Positions 17,460-25,778 of a DNA stretch of 64,000 nucleotides are shown one piece after another; position 1 is the first letter of the stretch, and each line of letters starts with the position of its first letter. Under the pieces are notes generated by a model. It made no database searches and was not told where the DNA came from. It worked only from the letters and a program-made list of their open reading frames with translations. The stretch lies in NCBI RefSeq assembly GCF_900108565.1, contig NZ_LT629971.1, positions 372,001 to 436,000 on the forward strand. Reading direction: 5' to 3'. The DNA comes from Mycolicibacterium rutilum. Its GTDB lineage: Bacteria > Actinomycetota > Actinomycetes > Mycobacteriales > Mycobacteriaceae. The translations under genes were made by a program, and so were the position numbers.

Positions 17460-18710
17460 TCAGTAGGCGCCGAACACCAGCGCGACGTTGTTGCCGCCCA
17501 GCCCGAACGAGTTGCTGACCGCGTAGCGGTACTCGCCGCGGCGGGGATTCTCGGCGACCACGTCGAGGTCGATCTGCGGGTCGAGGTCCTTGAGGTTGAG
17601 CGTCGGCGGCACGACGCCGTCGCGCAGCGTCTGCACCGTCAGCACCGCCTCGATGGCGCCTGCGGAACCCAGGGAGTGCCCCAGGGCGGCCTTGGGCGCG
17701 TACACCGGCGCGCTGTGATCGCCCAGCGCGCGGCGGATCGCGCGGGCCTCGGCGAGATCGCCGTGCACGGTTCCGGTGGCGTGGGCGTTGATGTGGTCGA
17801 TGTCGGTGGGCGTCAAGCCGGCCAGTTCGATCGCCCGCGCGATGGCGTCGCCGGCGCGCTCACCGTCGGGGTCGGGTTCGACGACGTCGTAGCCGTCCGA
17901 GGTGATGGCGGCGCCCATCAGCCGGGCCAGCGGTCGCGCGCCGCGCGCCTTGGCGTGCTCCTCGGTTTCGAGCAGCAGCAGCGCGCCGCCCTCGCCGAAC
18001 ACCATCCCGTCGCGGTCCTTGTCGAACGGGCGGCACGCCCCGGCCGGGTCGTCGTTGTTGGTGGACAACAGTTCCTGCAGGCTGAACGCCGCGACCGGGA
18101 CGGCTTCGATGTGGGTCTCGACGCCGCCGCAGATCACGATGTCGGCCTCGCCGAGGACGATCTGGCGCCACGCCTGTGCGACCGCGGCGGCGCCGGACGC
18201 GTCGGCCATCACCGGCGAGATGACGCCGGCCTTGGCTTGCCGGTCCAGCCCGACTGCGGCGGCCGCGCCGTTGGGCATATACATCTGGATCGTCAGCGGC
18301 GACACCGCCCGCAGGCCCTTCTGCCGCCACAGGTCGTGCTGCAGCGGGATCTCCTCGGTGCTGCCGAGCGCGAGGCCGACCGAGACGCCCAGTCGTCGGG
18401 TGTCGACCTCAGGCGAGCCCGCCTGCGCCCACAGCCGTCGGCTCAGGATCGTCGACATTTTCTGCATGTACGACGTGCGCCGGCGCTCGACCCGGTCGAG
18501 TTGTTCGTCGAGGTTCTCCAGGATCGCGCCGCCGATGCGCACCGGCGAGTCGAACTCGTCGATGAACCACTTGTCCAACGGCCGGATGCCGCTGCGCCCT
18601 TCCTGCAGCAGCCGCCACGTCTCTTCGGCGTCGGTCGCCAGCGACGTCGTGGAGGCGACGGCTGTCACCACGACGTCGGGAAATCCGTCACCGGTCCTCA
18701 GCGCGGACAT
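17460..18710 (-). CDS. Beta-ketoacyl-ACP synthase-like protein (KasA/KasB family) lacking the catalytic Cys
   Basis: A 416-residue KAS II-type protein with strong KasA/KasB resemblance throughout ([40 protein letters not shown]). The ATG at 18710 is used because AAGGAGA lies 6 bases upstream; an in-frame start 8 codons earlier lacks a site. In KasA the nucleophile sits in SACSSG; here the same place reads MADASG, giving Asp170. Both catalytic histidines are kept (H310 in NAHATG, H345 in LGHSLG). Chain elongation by the normal route is therefore not possible. It ends 4 bp from the methyltransferase at 16568, convergently. Confidence 0.9.
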   Translation of the reverse strand: MSALRTGDGFPDVVVTAVASTTSLATDAEETWRLLQEGRSGIRPLDKWFIDEFDSPVRIGGAILENLDEQLDRVERRRTSYMQKMSTILSRRLWAQAGSPEVDTRRLGVSVGLALGSTEEIPLQHDLWRQKGLRAVSPLTIQMYMPNGAAAAVGLDRQAKAGVISPVMADASGAAAVAQAWRQIVLGEADIVICGGVETHIEAVPVAAFSLQELLSTNNDDPAGACRPFDKDRDGMVFGEGGALLLLETEEHAKARGARPLARLMGAAITSDGYDVVEPDPDGERAGDAIARAIELAGLTPTDIDHINAHATGTVHGDLAEARAIRRALGDHSAPVYAPKAALGHSLGSAGAIEAVLTVQTLRDGVVPPTLNLKDLDPQIDLDVVAENPRRGEYRYAVSNSFGLGGNNVALVFGAY

Positions 18711-18803
18711 ACTCGGTCTCCTTGTTTCATCCACCCGCCAGCCGAATATGTTGAGGTGTCACCAGGAGATACCTTAAAACCCCCGACACAGCTTGGACGA
18801 CTT

Positions 18804-19190
18804 GTGGCTGAACTCAATGTCCTCGGCGAACCGCTTGAGCCGTGCGGCACCGAACCGATGACCGGCTTCTACCGCGACGGGTGCTGCTCCACCGGACCCG
18901 AAGATCTCGGCAGCCATACGATCTGCGCGGTCGTCACCGCCGACTTCCTGCGCCACCAGCGCTCGATCGGCAACGACTTGTCCACCCCGCGACCGGAGTA
19001 CCGCTTCCCGGGCCTGTCCCCCGGCGACCGCTGGTGTGTCACCGCGGTCAACTGGCTCAAGGCCTATCAGGACGGGTTCGCCTCGCCGGTGGTGCTGGCC
19101 TCGACGCACGAACGCACGCTGGAGGTCATCCCGCTCGAGGCGCTGCGTGCGCACGCCGTCGACGTCCCCGACGACCTGGCCGATCTTTAG
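18804..19190 (+). CDS. DUF2237 family protein
   Basis: A 128-residue cytoplasmic protein matching the DUF2237 family in length and motifs (NVLGEPLEPC, TGFYRDGCC, HTICAVVT, PGLSPGDRWC). The family is widespread and has conserved Cys residues but no known function. The GTG at 18804 is chosen because the family begins at this point. It is divergent from the KAS-like gene, with 93 bp between starts. Confidence 0.85.
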   Translation: MAELNVLGEPLEPCGTEPMTGFYRDGCCSTGPEDLGSHTICAVVTADFLRHQRSIGNDLSTPRPEYRFPGLSPGDRWCVTAVNWLKAYQDGFASPVVLASTHERTLEVIPLEALRAHAVDVPDDLADL

Positions 19191-19223
19191 CGGTCGGCAC
19201 AGCGGTCGGCATACCGTGGCGCC

Positions 19224-19709
19224 ATGACGAATCCGACACCAGCGGTCAGCACCGCACATCCGCCGGATGCCCTGCTGCGGGTGGTCAACCCGTCCCTGCG
19301 CGTGCTGTTGCGCACGCCGTTGGCCGGGCCGCTGCGCAAGCAGTTCATGGTGCTGAACTTCACGGGCCGAAAGACGGGGCGGCAGTTCTCGATTCCGGTG
19401 AGCGCGCATCAGCTGGACGGCTCGCTGTACGCGATCGCCAACGCCGGCTGGAAGCACAACTTCCGCGACGGGGCCGACGCCGAGGTGCTGCACGGCGGCA
19501 AGACGACGTCGATGCGCGGCGAGATGATCGCCGACCCCGCGACGGTCGCCGAGCTCGCGCACCGGCTCGCGCAGTCCTACGGGGCCAAACGCGCGCAGAC
19601 CATGATGGGGCTCACGTTCCGCGACGGGACCGTTCCGAGCGCGGCCGACTTCCGCGAGGCGGCCGAACGGGAGAAGATCGTCGCGGTCCGCTTCACCCCG
19701 CTCACCTAG
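19224..19709 (+). CDS. Deazaflavin (F420)-dependent nitroreductase-family protein (DUF385)
   Basis: A 161-residue split-barrel protein of the mycobacterial Ddn/DUF385 family. The conserved NFTGRKTGRQFSIPV segment and the NAGWKHNFRDG loop fit the F420 phosphate-binding region. Such proteins reduce quinones or nitro compounds with F420H2. It follows DUF2237 by 33 bp and may be co-transcribed. Confidence 0.85.
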   Translation: MTNPTPAVSTAHPPDALLRVVNPSLRVLLRTPLAGPLRKQFMVLNFTGRKTGRQFSIPVSAHQLDGSLYAIANAGWKHNFRDGADAEVLHGGKTTSMRGEMIADPATVAELAHRLAQSYGAKRAQTMMGLTFRDGTVPSAADFREAAEREKIVAVRFTPLT

Positions 19710-19721
19710 CCGGAATACGAA

Positions 19722-19735
19722 GGGACTTTCGTCCC
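19722..19735. promoter_or_regulatory. DosR-like box
   Basis: GGGACTTTCGTCCC matches the DosR core GGGACT-NN-AGTCCC at 13 of 14 positions and sits in the wider symmetric context AGGGAC-TTTC-GTCCCT. A second, shorter GGGGACCTTGTCC follows at 19743. It lies 58 bp before a 32-codon membrane peptide gene. A hairpin terminator for the upstream gene is the alternative reading. Confidence 0.5.
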
Positions 19736-19792
19736 TCGAGTAGGGGACCTTGTCCGATTCCGGCGTGATCTTGACGCTGCGAACCTGTTCCG

Positions 19793-19891
19793 GTGAGCAC
19801 CGAAATGATCATCCGCCTCGTGATCGTCGGACTCGTCGCCGCGGCACTGGTCGTCGGCTTCGCGCTCGACGAAAAGACCTACCGCGACTAG
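19793..19891 (+). CDS. Small single-span membrane peptide (32 residues)
   Basis: GTG-started frame of 32 codons: a short polar start, one hydrophobic helix of about 18 residues (IIRLVIVGLVAAALVVGF) and a charged end (LDEKTYRD). TTCCGG precedes the GTG and the Shine-Dalgarno site is weak. It follows a DosR-like box and overlaps the end of the convergent GntR gene by 4 bp. Small hydrophobic peptides of this shape are real in mycobacteria but also arise by chance, so this call is tentative. Confidence 0.4.
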   Translation: MSTEMIIRLVIVGLVAAALVVGFALDEKTYRD

Positions 19892-20583
19892 TTTCCCGCC
19901 CGCAGCAGCGCGACGTCGGAGACCATCCGGATGTGTTCGGCCATCGCGCGGGCCGCTTCCTGGGAGTCCTGGCGGCGCACCGCCTCGGCGATCCGGCGGT
20001 GTCCTTCCAGCGACGCGCGCGGCCGGTTCTCCTGCGACAGCGACTCGATGCGCGTCTCGCGGACCAGCCCGGAGATCTCGAGCATCAGCTTGGCCAACAG
20101 CGACGAATGCGCGGCCGTCGTGATGGCCCGGTGGAACATCTCGTCACCGACCACCCCGCGGTCGCCGTCGGAGACCTCACGCTCCATCGTGGCGATCGCC
20201 TCGTCGATCGCGGCCATCTCCTCGTCGGTGCGGCGTGCGGCGGCCAGGCCGGCCAGCTTCACCTCGAGCGCCTCGCGGGCCTCGATGATGTCGGGGATGC
20301 GGTCGGCGTGCTCGCGCAGCGCGCGGATGGCGCCGTCCTCGGTCGGCTGGCGCAGCAGGATCGCACCGTCGCCGTGCCGGACCGAGAGCACGCCCTGCAC
20401 CTCGAGTGCGACCAGCGCCTGACTCAGCGAGGCCCGGCTGACCCCGAGCCGGGCGGCCAGATCACGTTCGGCGGGCAGCCGATCGCCGGGCTGCATGGCG
20501 TTCTGCGAGATGTATGCGCACAGCTGCTCGACGATCACTTCGTAGAGCCGCGGGCGCGTCACCGGCTTGAGTTGCTCAGCCAC
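19888..20583 (-). CDS. GntR-family regulator, FadR/FCD subfamily
   Basis: A 231-residue regulator: winged helix at about 10-75 (PGDRLPAERDLAARLGVSRASLSQAL) and an FCD effector domain (about 90-225) with the Asp/His metal-ligand pattern. The GTG at 20583 has AGGTGAG upstream. FCD proteins respond to carboxylic acids. It is divergent from the MatC-type carrier gene, and a 15-bp palindrome overlaps that gene's promoter, so it probably represses the carrier, CoA-transferase and carboxyltransferase genes until its acid ligand appears. Confidence 0.92.
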   Translation of the reverse strand: MAEQLKPVTRPRLYEVIVEQLCAYISQNAMQPGDRLPAERDLAARLGVSRASLSQALVALEVQGVLSVRHGDGAILLRQPTEDGAIRALREHADRIPDIIEAREALEVKLAGLAAARRTDEEMAAIDEAIATMEREVSDGDRGVVGDEMFHRAITTAAHSSLLAKLMLEISGLVRETRIESLSQENRPRASLEGHRRIAEAVRRQDSQEAARAMAEHIRMVSDVALLRAGN

Positions 20584-20662
20584 TAGCTCACCTACTCTCT
20601 GCACCAGCAACCATACCCGCTGCTCATCGCCGCGCTGCGAACGGCACCGATCACATTTAGGG

Positions 20663-20703
20663 TTGACAGTGAGATGCCTCACTGGTTTACTGGCTAGGCC
20701 AGT
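20663..20703 (+). promoter_or_regulatory. matC promoter with overlapping GntR-type operator
   Basis: TTGACA (20663) and TTTACT (20686) are separated by 17 bp. The perfect palindrome ACTGGCTAGGCCAGT (20689-20703) overlaps the -10 element. Its core TGGCTAGGCCA recurs before the CoA-transferase gene at 22297. The placement fits repression by the divergent FCD regulator. Confidence 0.65.
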
Positions 20704-20744
20704 GCGCCACTGGCTCCTCATTGCTCGATCGTTCGGAGACGCAG

Positions 20745-22154
20745 ATGCCGCTCGAATTGATTCCGATCCTCGCCCTCATCGCGATGTTCGTAGCGGCCAC
20801 GCTGCTACCGATCAACATGGGCACGCTCGGGTTCGTCGCCGCCTTCCTGGTCGGCACACTGGCCGTCGGGATGAACACCGACGACATCATCGCCGGGTTC
20901 CCCAGCGATCTGTTCCTGACGTTGGTCGGCGTCACATACCTGTTCGCCATCGCCCAGAACAACGGCACCGTCGACCTGATGGTGCAGGGCGCGCTACGCC
21001 TGGTGCGCGGGCGCGTCGTCTTCATCCCGTGGGTGATGTTCGGCATCACCGGCGTGTTGACCGCACTCGGTGCGCTCGGCCCGGCCGCGGTCGCCATCAT
21101 CGCGCCGATCGCGCTGACCTTCGCCCGCCAGTACCGGATCAACGCGCTGCTGATGGGCATGATGGTCATCCACGGCGCCCAGGCCGGCGGGTTCTCGCCG
21201 ATCAGCATCTACGGCGTCACCGTCAACAACATCGCGGCCAAGGCCGAGCTCGTCAACAGCCCCCTGACGCTGTTCCTCGGCAGCCTGTTCTTCAATGCCG
21301 GGATCGGCGTGCTGCTGTTCATCTTCCTCGGCGGACGCAAGCTGATCGGCCGCACCGTGCACGACACCTTCGACGAAGAGGGCCCGAGCGGATCCGGCAG
21401 GTCGGCCCCGGCCGGGGCGACGGACGGCACCGGCGGAACCGGCGGAGCGGGCGCACACGGCGGCGCTCCGGTGTTCTCCGGACACGGCACCGCCGCGTCG
21501 ACCGCGACCCTGACCGCGCCACCGAACAGCCCGCTGAGTCCCCTTCCACGCCGGTCGGTTTCGTTCGACCAGGTGCTGACGTTGATCGGACTCGGCGCGC
21601 TGGCGGTGTTCGCGCTGATCCTCGACCTCGACATCGGCTTCGTGTCGATGACCGTCGCGGCGGTGCTCGCGCTGGCCTCGCCGAAGGCGCAGAAGGGTGC
21701 GGTCTCGCAGATCAGCTGGTCGACGGTGTTGCTCATCGGCGGCGTGCTGACCTTCGTCGGCGTCCTGCAGGAAGCCGGCAGCGTCGAGTGGGTCGGCAAC
21801 GGGGTGGCCGCGATCGGCATGCCGCTGCTGGTCGCGCTGCTGCTGTGCTACCTGGGTGCGATCGTCTCGGCGTTCGCTTCCTCGGTGGCGATCCTCGGTG
21901 CGACGATCCCGCTGGCGGTGCCGCTGCTGCTGGCCGGAGAGATCGGTCCGGTCGGAGTGATTGTGGCGCTGGCGATCTCGTCGACGATCGTCGATGTCAG
22001 CCCGTTCTCCACCAACGGTGCGCTGGTGCTGGCCAACGCCCAGGGCGTCGACCGCGACACGTTCTACCGGCAGATCCTCAAGTACAGCGCGATCGTGGTG
22101 GCCATCGGGCCGGCGATCGCGTGGGCCGTGCTGGTGCTGCCCGGCTGGCTCTAG
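20745..22154 (+). CDS. MatC-type dicarboxylate/malonate carrier
   Basis: A 469-residue transporter with about 11-12 membrane helices and the MatC N-terminal family signature (NMGTLGFVAAFLVG, AQAGGFSPISIYG, and the FSTNGAL repeat near the end). A cytoplasmic Gly/Ser-rich loop divides two halves (about 215-270), as in ion-transporter superfamily carriers. In rhizobia MatC imports malonate. The ATG at 20745 has GGAG upstream. It is followed by a hairpin terminator and then by the CoA-transferase and carboxyltransferase genes, which share its operator motif. Confidence 0.85.
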   Translation: MPLELIPILALIAMFVAATLLPINMGTLGFVAAFLVGTLAVGMNTDDIIAGFPSDLFLTLVGVTYLFAIAQNNGTVDLMVQGALRLVRGRVVFIPWVMFGITGVLTALGALGPAAVAIIAPIALTFARQYRINALLMGMMVIHGAQAGGFSPISIYGVTVNNIAAKAELVNSPLTLFLGSLFFNAGIGVLLFIFLGGRKLIGRTVHDTFDEEGPSGSGRSAPAGATDGTGGTGGAGAHGGAPVFSGHGTAASTATLTAPPNSPLSPLPRRSVSFDQVLTLIGLGALAVFALILDLDIGFVSMTVAAVLALASPKAQKGAVSQISWSTVLLIGGVLTFVGVLQEAGSVEWVGNGVAAIGMPLLVALLLCYLGAIVSAFASSVAILGATIPLAVPLLLAGEIGPVGVIVALAISSTIVDVSPFSTNGALVLANAQGVDRDTFYRQILKYSAIVVAIGPAIAWAVLVLPGWL

Positions 22155-22170
22155 GACCGTGCGCGACGGG

Positions 22171-22203
22171 ATGCCCGCGGCCGCTCCGGCCGGCGGGCAT
22201 TTC
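22171..22203 (+). terminator. Hairpin terminator after the carrier gene
   Basis: ATGCCCGCGGCCG and CGGCCGGCGGGCAT form a 13-bp stem with one bulged G and a 3-nt loop, followed by TTTCG. It starts 17 bp after the carrier stop codon. Confidence 0.7.
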
Positions 22204-22295
22204 GTGCTGAATATGTTCTGGCGCAACGTGATTCAGTTCACCGTCGGATAGCGTCGGCACCGTTGACACCGGGCCGCCGTGATGCTTTCGTTGAA

Positions 22296-22316
22296 TTGGC
22301 TAGGCCACTAGCCCAA
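22296..22316 (+). promoter_or_regulatory. Candidate GntR operator before the CoA-transferase gene
   Basis: The element TTGGCTAGGCCA followed by CTAGCCCAA repeats the TGGCTAGGCCA core seen in the matC operator. TTGACA at 22263 may be the -35 element, though no good -10 is visible. The gene starts 29 bp downstream. Confidence 0.5.
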
Positions 22317-22344
22317 CAAGCCAGCACTATCCGAGGCGGTCCTC

Positions 22345-23532
22345 ATGACAACTCACTCGAACACCTCGGCGGGCCCGCTGCACGGCCTGCTCGTCGTCGA
22401 CCTCACCCGCGCCCTCGCCGGGCCGCACGCCGCGATGATGCTCGGCGACCTCGGCGCCGAGGTGATCAAGGTGGAGAACCCCGCGGGTGGCGACGACACC
22501 CGCGGGTGGGGCCCGCCGTTCGTGCAGCCCGAGGACGCGCCCCGCGAGTCGACGTACTTCCTGTGCGCCAACCGCAACAAGCGCTCGGTCACGCTGGACC
22601 TCAAGGACGCGCGCGGGAAAGATGCTCTGCGCGAGCTGATTCGGCGCGCCGACGTGTTGTTGGAAAACTTCCGGCCCGGTGTGCTCGACAAGCTCGGGTT
22701 CTCACAGCAGGCCCTCGGTGAGCTCAACCCGCGGCTGGTCGTCCTGTCGATCAGCGGGTTCGGCCACGACGGCCCGGAGGCCGCGCGCGCGGGGTACGAC
22801 CAGATCGCGCAGGGCGAGGCCGGGCTGATGTCGGTCACCGGATCGGGGCCGCACGACCTGCAGCGGGTCGGTGTGCCGATCGCCGATCTGCTCGCGGGCA
22901 TGTACGGGGCGTTCGGGGTGCTGGCCGCGCTGCAGGAGCGTTCGCGCACCGGCCGCGGGCAGGTGGTGCGCTCGTCGCTGCTGTCCGCGGTCGTCGGGGT
23001 GCACGCGTTCCAGGGCACGAAGTGGACGGTCGCCGCTCAGGTCGGCGAGGCCAGCGGTAACCACCATCCGTCGATCTGCCCGTATGGCCTGTTCGACACC
23101 GCTGACGGTGCGGTGCAAATCGCAGTTGGCAGCGAAGGCCTTTGGCGTCGTTTCTGTGACGGGTTCGGGTTGGACCCGGCCGCCGACGGGATGGAGACCA
23201 ACCCGCAGCGGGTGGCCAACCAGAAGCAGGTCAACGAGCTCGTGGCGTCGGCGTTCGCGTTGTACTCGACCGACGAGCTGCTCGACAAGCTCGACGCGAT
23301 CGGCGTGCCTGCCGGGCGGATCCGGTCCATCCGCGAGGTGTACGAGTGGGAGCAGACGCAGTCGCAGGGCCTGTTGATCGACGTCGACCACGCGACCCTG
23401 GGCCGGATCACGCTGCCCGGTCCGCCGCTGCGGTTCTTCGACACCGACGGCGCCGAGCGCACCCGCCGCACGCACACCGCTCCCCCGGTGCTGGGCGCCG
23501 ACAACGCGCTGCTCGAGGCGGTCGGGCGATGA
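22345..23532 (+). CDS. CaiB/BaiF (family III) CoA-transferase
   Basis: A 395-residue family III CoA-transferase. The catalytic Asp is D152 in GYDQIAQGEAG, and the N-terminal DLTRALAGPHAAMMLGDLGAEVIKVE segment and C-terminal LPGPPLRF are typical. It moves CoA between an acyl-CoA and a free carboxylate. Between a dicarboxylate carrier and a carboxyltransferase, malonate or a related acid is a plausible acceptor. The stop overlaps the start of the next gene (ATGA). Confidence 0.9.
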   Translation: MTTHSNTSAGPLHGLLVVDLTRALAGPHAAMMLGDLGAEVIKVENPAGGDDTRGWGPPFVQPEDAPRESTYFLCANRNKRSVTLDLKDARGKDALRELIRRADVLLENFRPGVLDKLGFSQQALGELNPRLVVLSISGFGHDGPEAARAGYDQIAQGEAGLMSVTGSGPHDLQRVGVPIADLLAGMYGAFGVLAALQERSRTGRGQVVRSSLLSAVVGVHAFQGTKWTVAAQVGEASGNHHPSICPYGLFDTADGAVQIAVGSEGLWRRFCDGFGLDPAADGMETNPQRVANQKQVNELVASAFALYSTDELLDKLDAIGVPAGRIRSIREVYEWEQTQSQGLLIDVDHATLGRITLPGPPLRFFDTDGAERTRRTHTAPPVLGADNALLEAVGR

Positions 23533-25019
23533 AACTCGGTGCGCGGCAGATTATCACCGCTGTGGCCGACCCGGGCTCGTGGACGACGTGGGACACCCCG
23601 GTGCTCGCGCTGCCCGCCGACCGCGACTACGCGGCAGCGCTGGAGTCGGCGCGGGCCAACACCGGGCTGGACGAGGCGGTCGTCACCGGCACGGCGACCA
23701 TCCGCGGCCGCCGCGTGGCAATGCTGGTGTGCGACTTCGGTTTCCTGGGTGGCTCGATCGGCATCGCGACCGGGGAACGGCTGACCGCGGCGATCCGGCG
23801 CGCGACCGCCGAACGGCTGCCGCTGCTGGCGTTGCCGACCTCCGGCGGCACCCGCATGCAGGAGGGCACCGCGGCGCTTCTGCAGATGGTGCGGATCACC
23901 GACGCCGTCGTCGCGCACAAGGCGGCCGGGCTGCCCTACCTGGTGTATCTGCGCCACCCCACCACGGGCGGGGTGTTCGCGTCGTGGGGTTCGCTCGGTC
24001 ATCTCACCGTGGCCGAACCCGGCGCGCTGATCGGGTTCCTCGGCCCGCGGGTGTACTCGGCCCTGCACGGTGAGGAGTTTCCGGCCGGGGTGCAGACCGC
24101 CGAGAACCTGTACGCGCACGGTCTGGTCGACGCCGTCGCGCCGGTTGCCGGGTTCGCCGGCATGGTGGACCGCGTGCTCACCGTGCTCGCACCGCCGTCA
24201 CACGGGGCCGCGGCACCGCTGTTCGACCTGCCTCCCGCGGCCGGGGCGTGGGAGACCGTGCTGGCGTCGCGTCACCCCTCCCGCCCCGGTGTCCGCGACC
24301 TGCTGCACCATACCGCTCGAGAGGTGTTGCCGCTGAACGGAACCGGGCAGGGCGAGGTGGATACTGGGCTGATGCTGGCGCTGGTCCGGCTCGACGAGAC
24401 GGGTTGCGTGCTGCTCGGTCAGGACCGGTCCTGCCCGGCGCCGCTGGGGCCGGCCGCGCTGCGGCAGTCGCGCCGCGGCATGCGACTGGCCGCGGAACTG
24501 GGCCTGCCGCTGGTCACGGTGATCGACACCGCGGGCGCGGCGCTGTCGCAGGCGGCAGAGGAAGGCGGGCTCGCGGGCGAAATCGCGCGGTGCATCGCCG
24601 ACATGGTCGCGCTGGACGTGCCGACGGTGTCGGTGATCCTGGGCCAGGGCACCGGCGGCGCCGCGCTGGCGCTGCTGCCCGCCGACCGGATGCTGGCCGC
24701 CCAGCACGGATGGCTGTCGCCGCTGCCGCCCGAGGGTGCCAGCGCGATCCTGCATCACGACACGGGCCACGCACCGGAGATGGCCGAGCGGCAGGGCGTC
24801 AAGGCCGCGGACCTGTATCGCGATCACATCGTCGACGCGGTGATCCCCGAGTGCCCGGACGCTGCGGCGGAGCCGCGGGCGTTCTGTGTGCGCGTCGGCG
24901 CCGCGGTGCAGAGCGCGCTGGCGGGGTTGGCATCTTGTCCGCCCGACGAGCGGCGCGCGGCGCGCACCCGCCGGTTCGACCGCATCGGACGGACATCGGT
25001 GCTCGCGAAGGCGGGCTAG
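23529..25019 (+). CDS. AccD3-like carboxyltransferase with fused beta and alpha halves
   Basis: A 496-residue protein of the crotonase-like carboxyltransferase fold. The first half is beta/AccD-like (DFGFLGGSIGIATGER, SGGTRMQEG); the second is alpha/AccA-like (IDTAGAALS, LGQGTGGAALAL). It lacks the N-terminal zinc finger. Length and wording closely resemble M. tuberculosis AccD3. No biotin carboxylase or biotin carrier gene is nearby, so a decarboxylase or transcarboxylase role on malonyl-CoA-type substrates fits the context better than acetyl-CoA carboxylation. It is translationally coupled to the CoA-transferase. Confidence 0.85.
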   Translation: MKLGARQIITAVADPGSWTTWDTPVLALPADRDYAAALESARANTGLDEAVVTGTATIRGRRVAMLVCDFGFLGGSIGIATGERLTAAIRRATAERLPLLALPTSGGTRMQEGTAALLQMVRITDAVVAHKAAGLPYLVYLRHPTTGGVFASWGSLGHLTVAEPGALIGFLGPRVYSALHGEEFPAGVQTAENLYAHGLVDAVAPVAGFAGMVDRVLTVLAPPSHGAAAPLFDLPPAAGAWETVLASRHPSRPGVRDLLHHTAREVLPLNGTGQGEVDTGLMLALVRLDETGCVLLGQDRSCPAPLGPAALRQSRRGMRLAAELGLPLVTVIDTAGAALSQAAEEGGLAGEIARCIADMVALDVPTVSVILGQGTGGAALALLPADRMLAAQHGWLSPLPPEGASAILHHDTGHAPEMAERQGVKAADLYRDHIVDAVIPECPDAAAEPRAFCVRVGAAVQSALAGLASCPPDERRAARTRRFDRIGRTSVLAKAG

Positions 25020-25086
25020 CGGGGCACTCGTCGGCCTCAGGTCTTGTATGAATTAAGCCCTGACGTGTCGACGGAAAGGGCGCCCG

Positions 25087-25776
25087 ATGTCCGATTCACC
25101 GCCGGAGGCAGACGCGCCGCCGGCAGCCGTCGTCGCCCGCGGCATCTCGCAGCGCGGCCCGTGGGGGCCGGTGTTCGGGCCCGTCGACCTGGACATCGAC
25201 GCCGGCGGCGTGACCGTGCTGGTCTGTCCGCCCGGCTCGGGCCGCACCGCGCTGCTGATGACGCTCGCCGGGCGGATGAAGACGCTGACCGGCTCGCTGA
25301 CCGTGTTCGGTCGTAGCACCGCGCGGGCGATCTTCGCGGTGGCGGCGTTGACGGGCATCGACGAACTCGACGAGGTCGCCGAGTCGGTGACCGTCGCCGA
25401 CGCGATCACCGAACAGCTGCGCTGGGAGGCACCGTGGTATCGCCGGGTGCCGCGCGCCGGCGAGGCCGAGCTCGACCGGGTGTGCGCGCCGGTCTTCGGG
25501 ACGCTATCGATACCCGCGCTCGGTGACTACGTCGAGGAGCTGTCCGAACTCGACCGCAGGCTGCTGCGGATCGCGCTCGCCAACCTCGGTCGGCCTCCGC
25601 TGCTGGTCGTCGGCGACCTCGACCGCGTGCCCAGCGACGAGCACCGCGCGCAGCTGCTGGGGCGCCTCGTCGAACTGGGCCGGGAGCAGACCGTCGTCAC
25701 CGTGTCGGTGAACGGCGTGAGCACCGAATCCGGTGTGCGCGCCCAACTGACCGTCGACCTGAAGGGTGGTCGCTGA
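25087..25776 (+). CDS. Degenerate ABC-type ATPase paired with YhgE/Pip protein
   Basis: A 229-residue ABC-ATPase-like protein. The Walker A reads CPPGSGRT (47-54), with Arg53 where the essential Lys should be. The signature motif is LSELD rather than LSGGQ. The Walker B strand LLVVGD ends in D177 followed by Leu, not the catalytic Glu. ATP hydrolysis is therefore doubtful. It ends 2 bp before the YhgE/Pip membrane protein, which it probably regulates or anchors. Confidence 0.8.
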   Translation: MSDSPPEADAPPAAVVARGISQRGPWGPVFGPVDLDIDAGGVTVLVCPPGSGRTALLMTLAGRMKTLTGSLTVFGRSTARAIFAVAALTGIDELDEVAESVTVADAITEQLRWEAPWYRRVPRAGEAELDRVCAPVFGTLSIPALGDYVEELSELDRRLLRIALANLGRPPLLVVGDLDRVPSDEHRAQLLGRLVELGREQTVVTVSVNGVSTESGVRAQLTVDLKGGR

Positions 25777-25778
25777 TC

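Noticed and set aside
23529..25019. Malonate decarboxylase MdcD/MdcE fusion.
   Set aside because: Sequence is closer to AccD3, and no MdcA, MdcC or phosphoribosyl-dephospho-CoA genes are near; decarboxylase function is kept only as a hypothesis.
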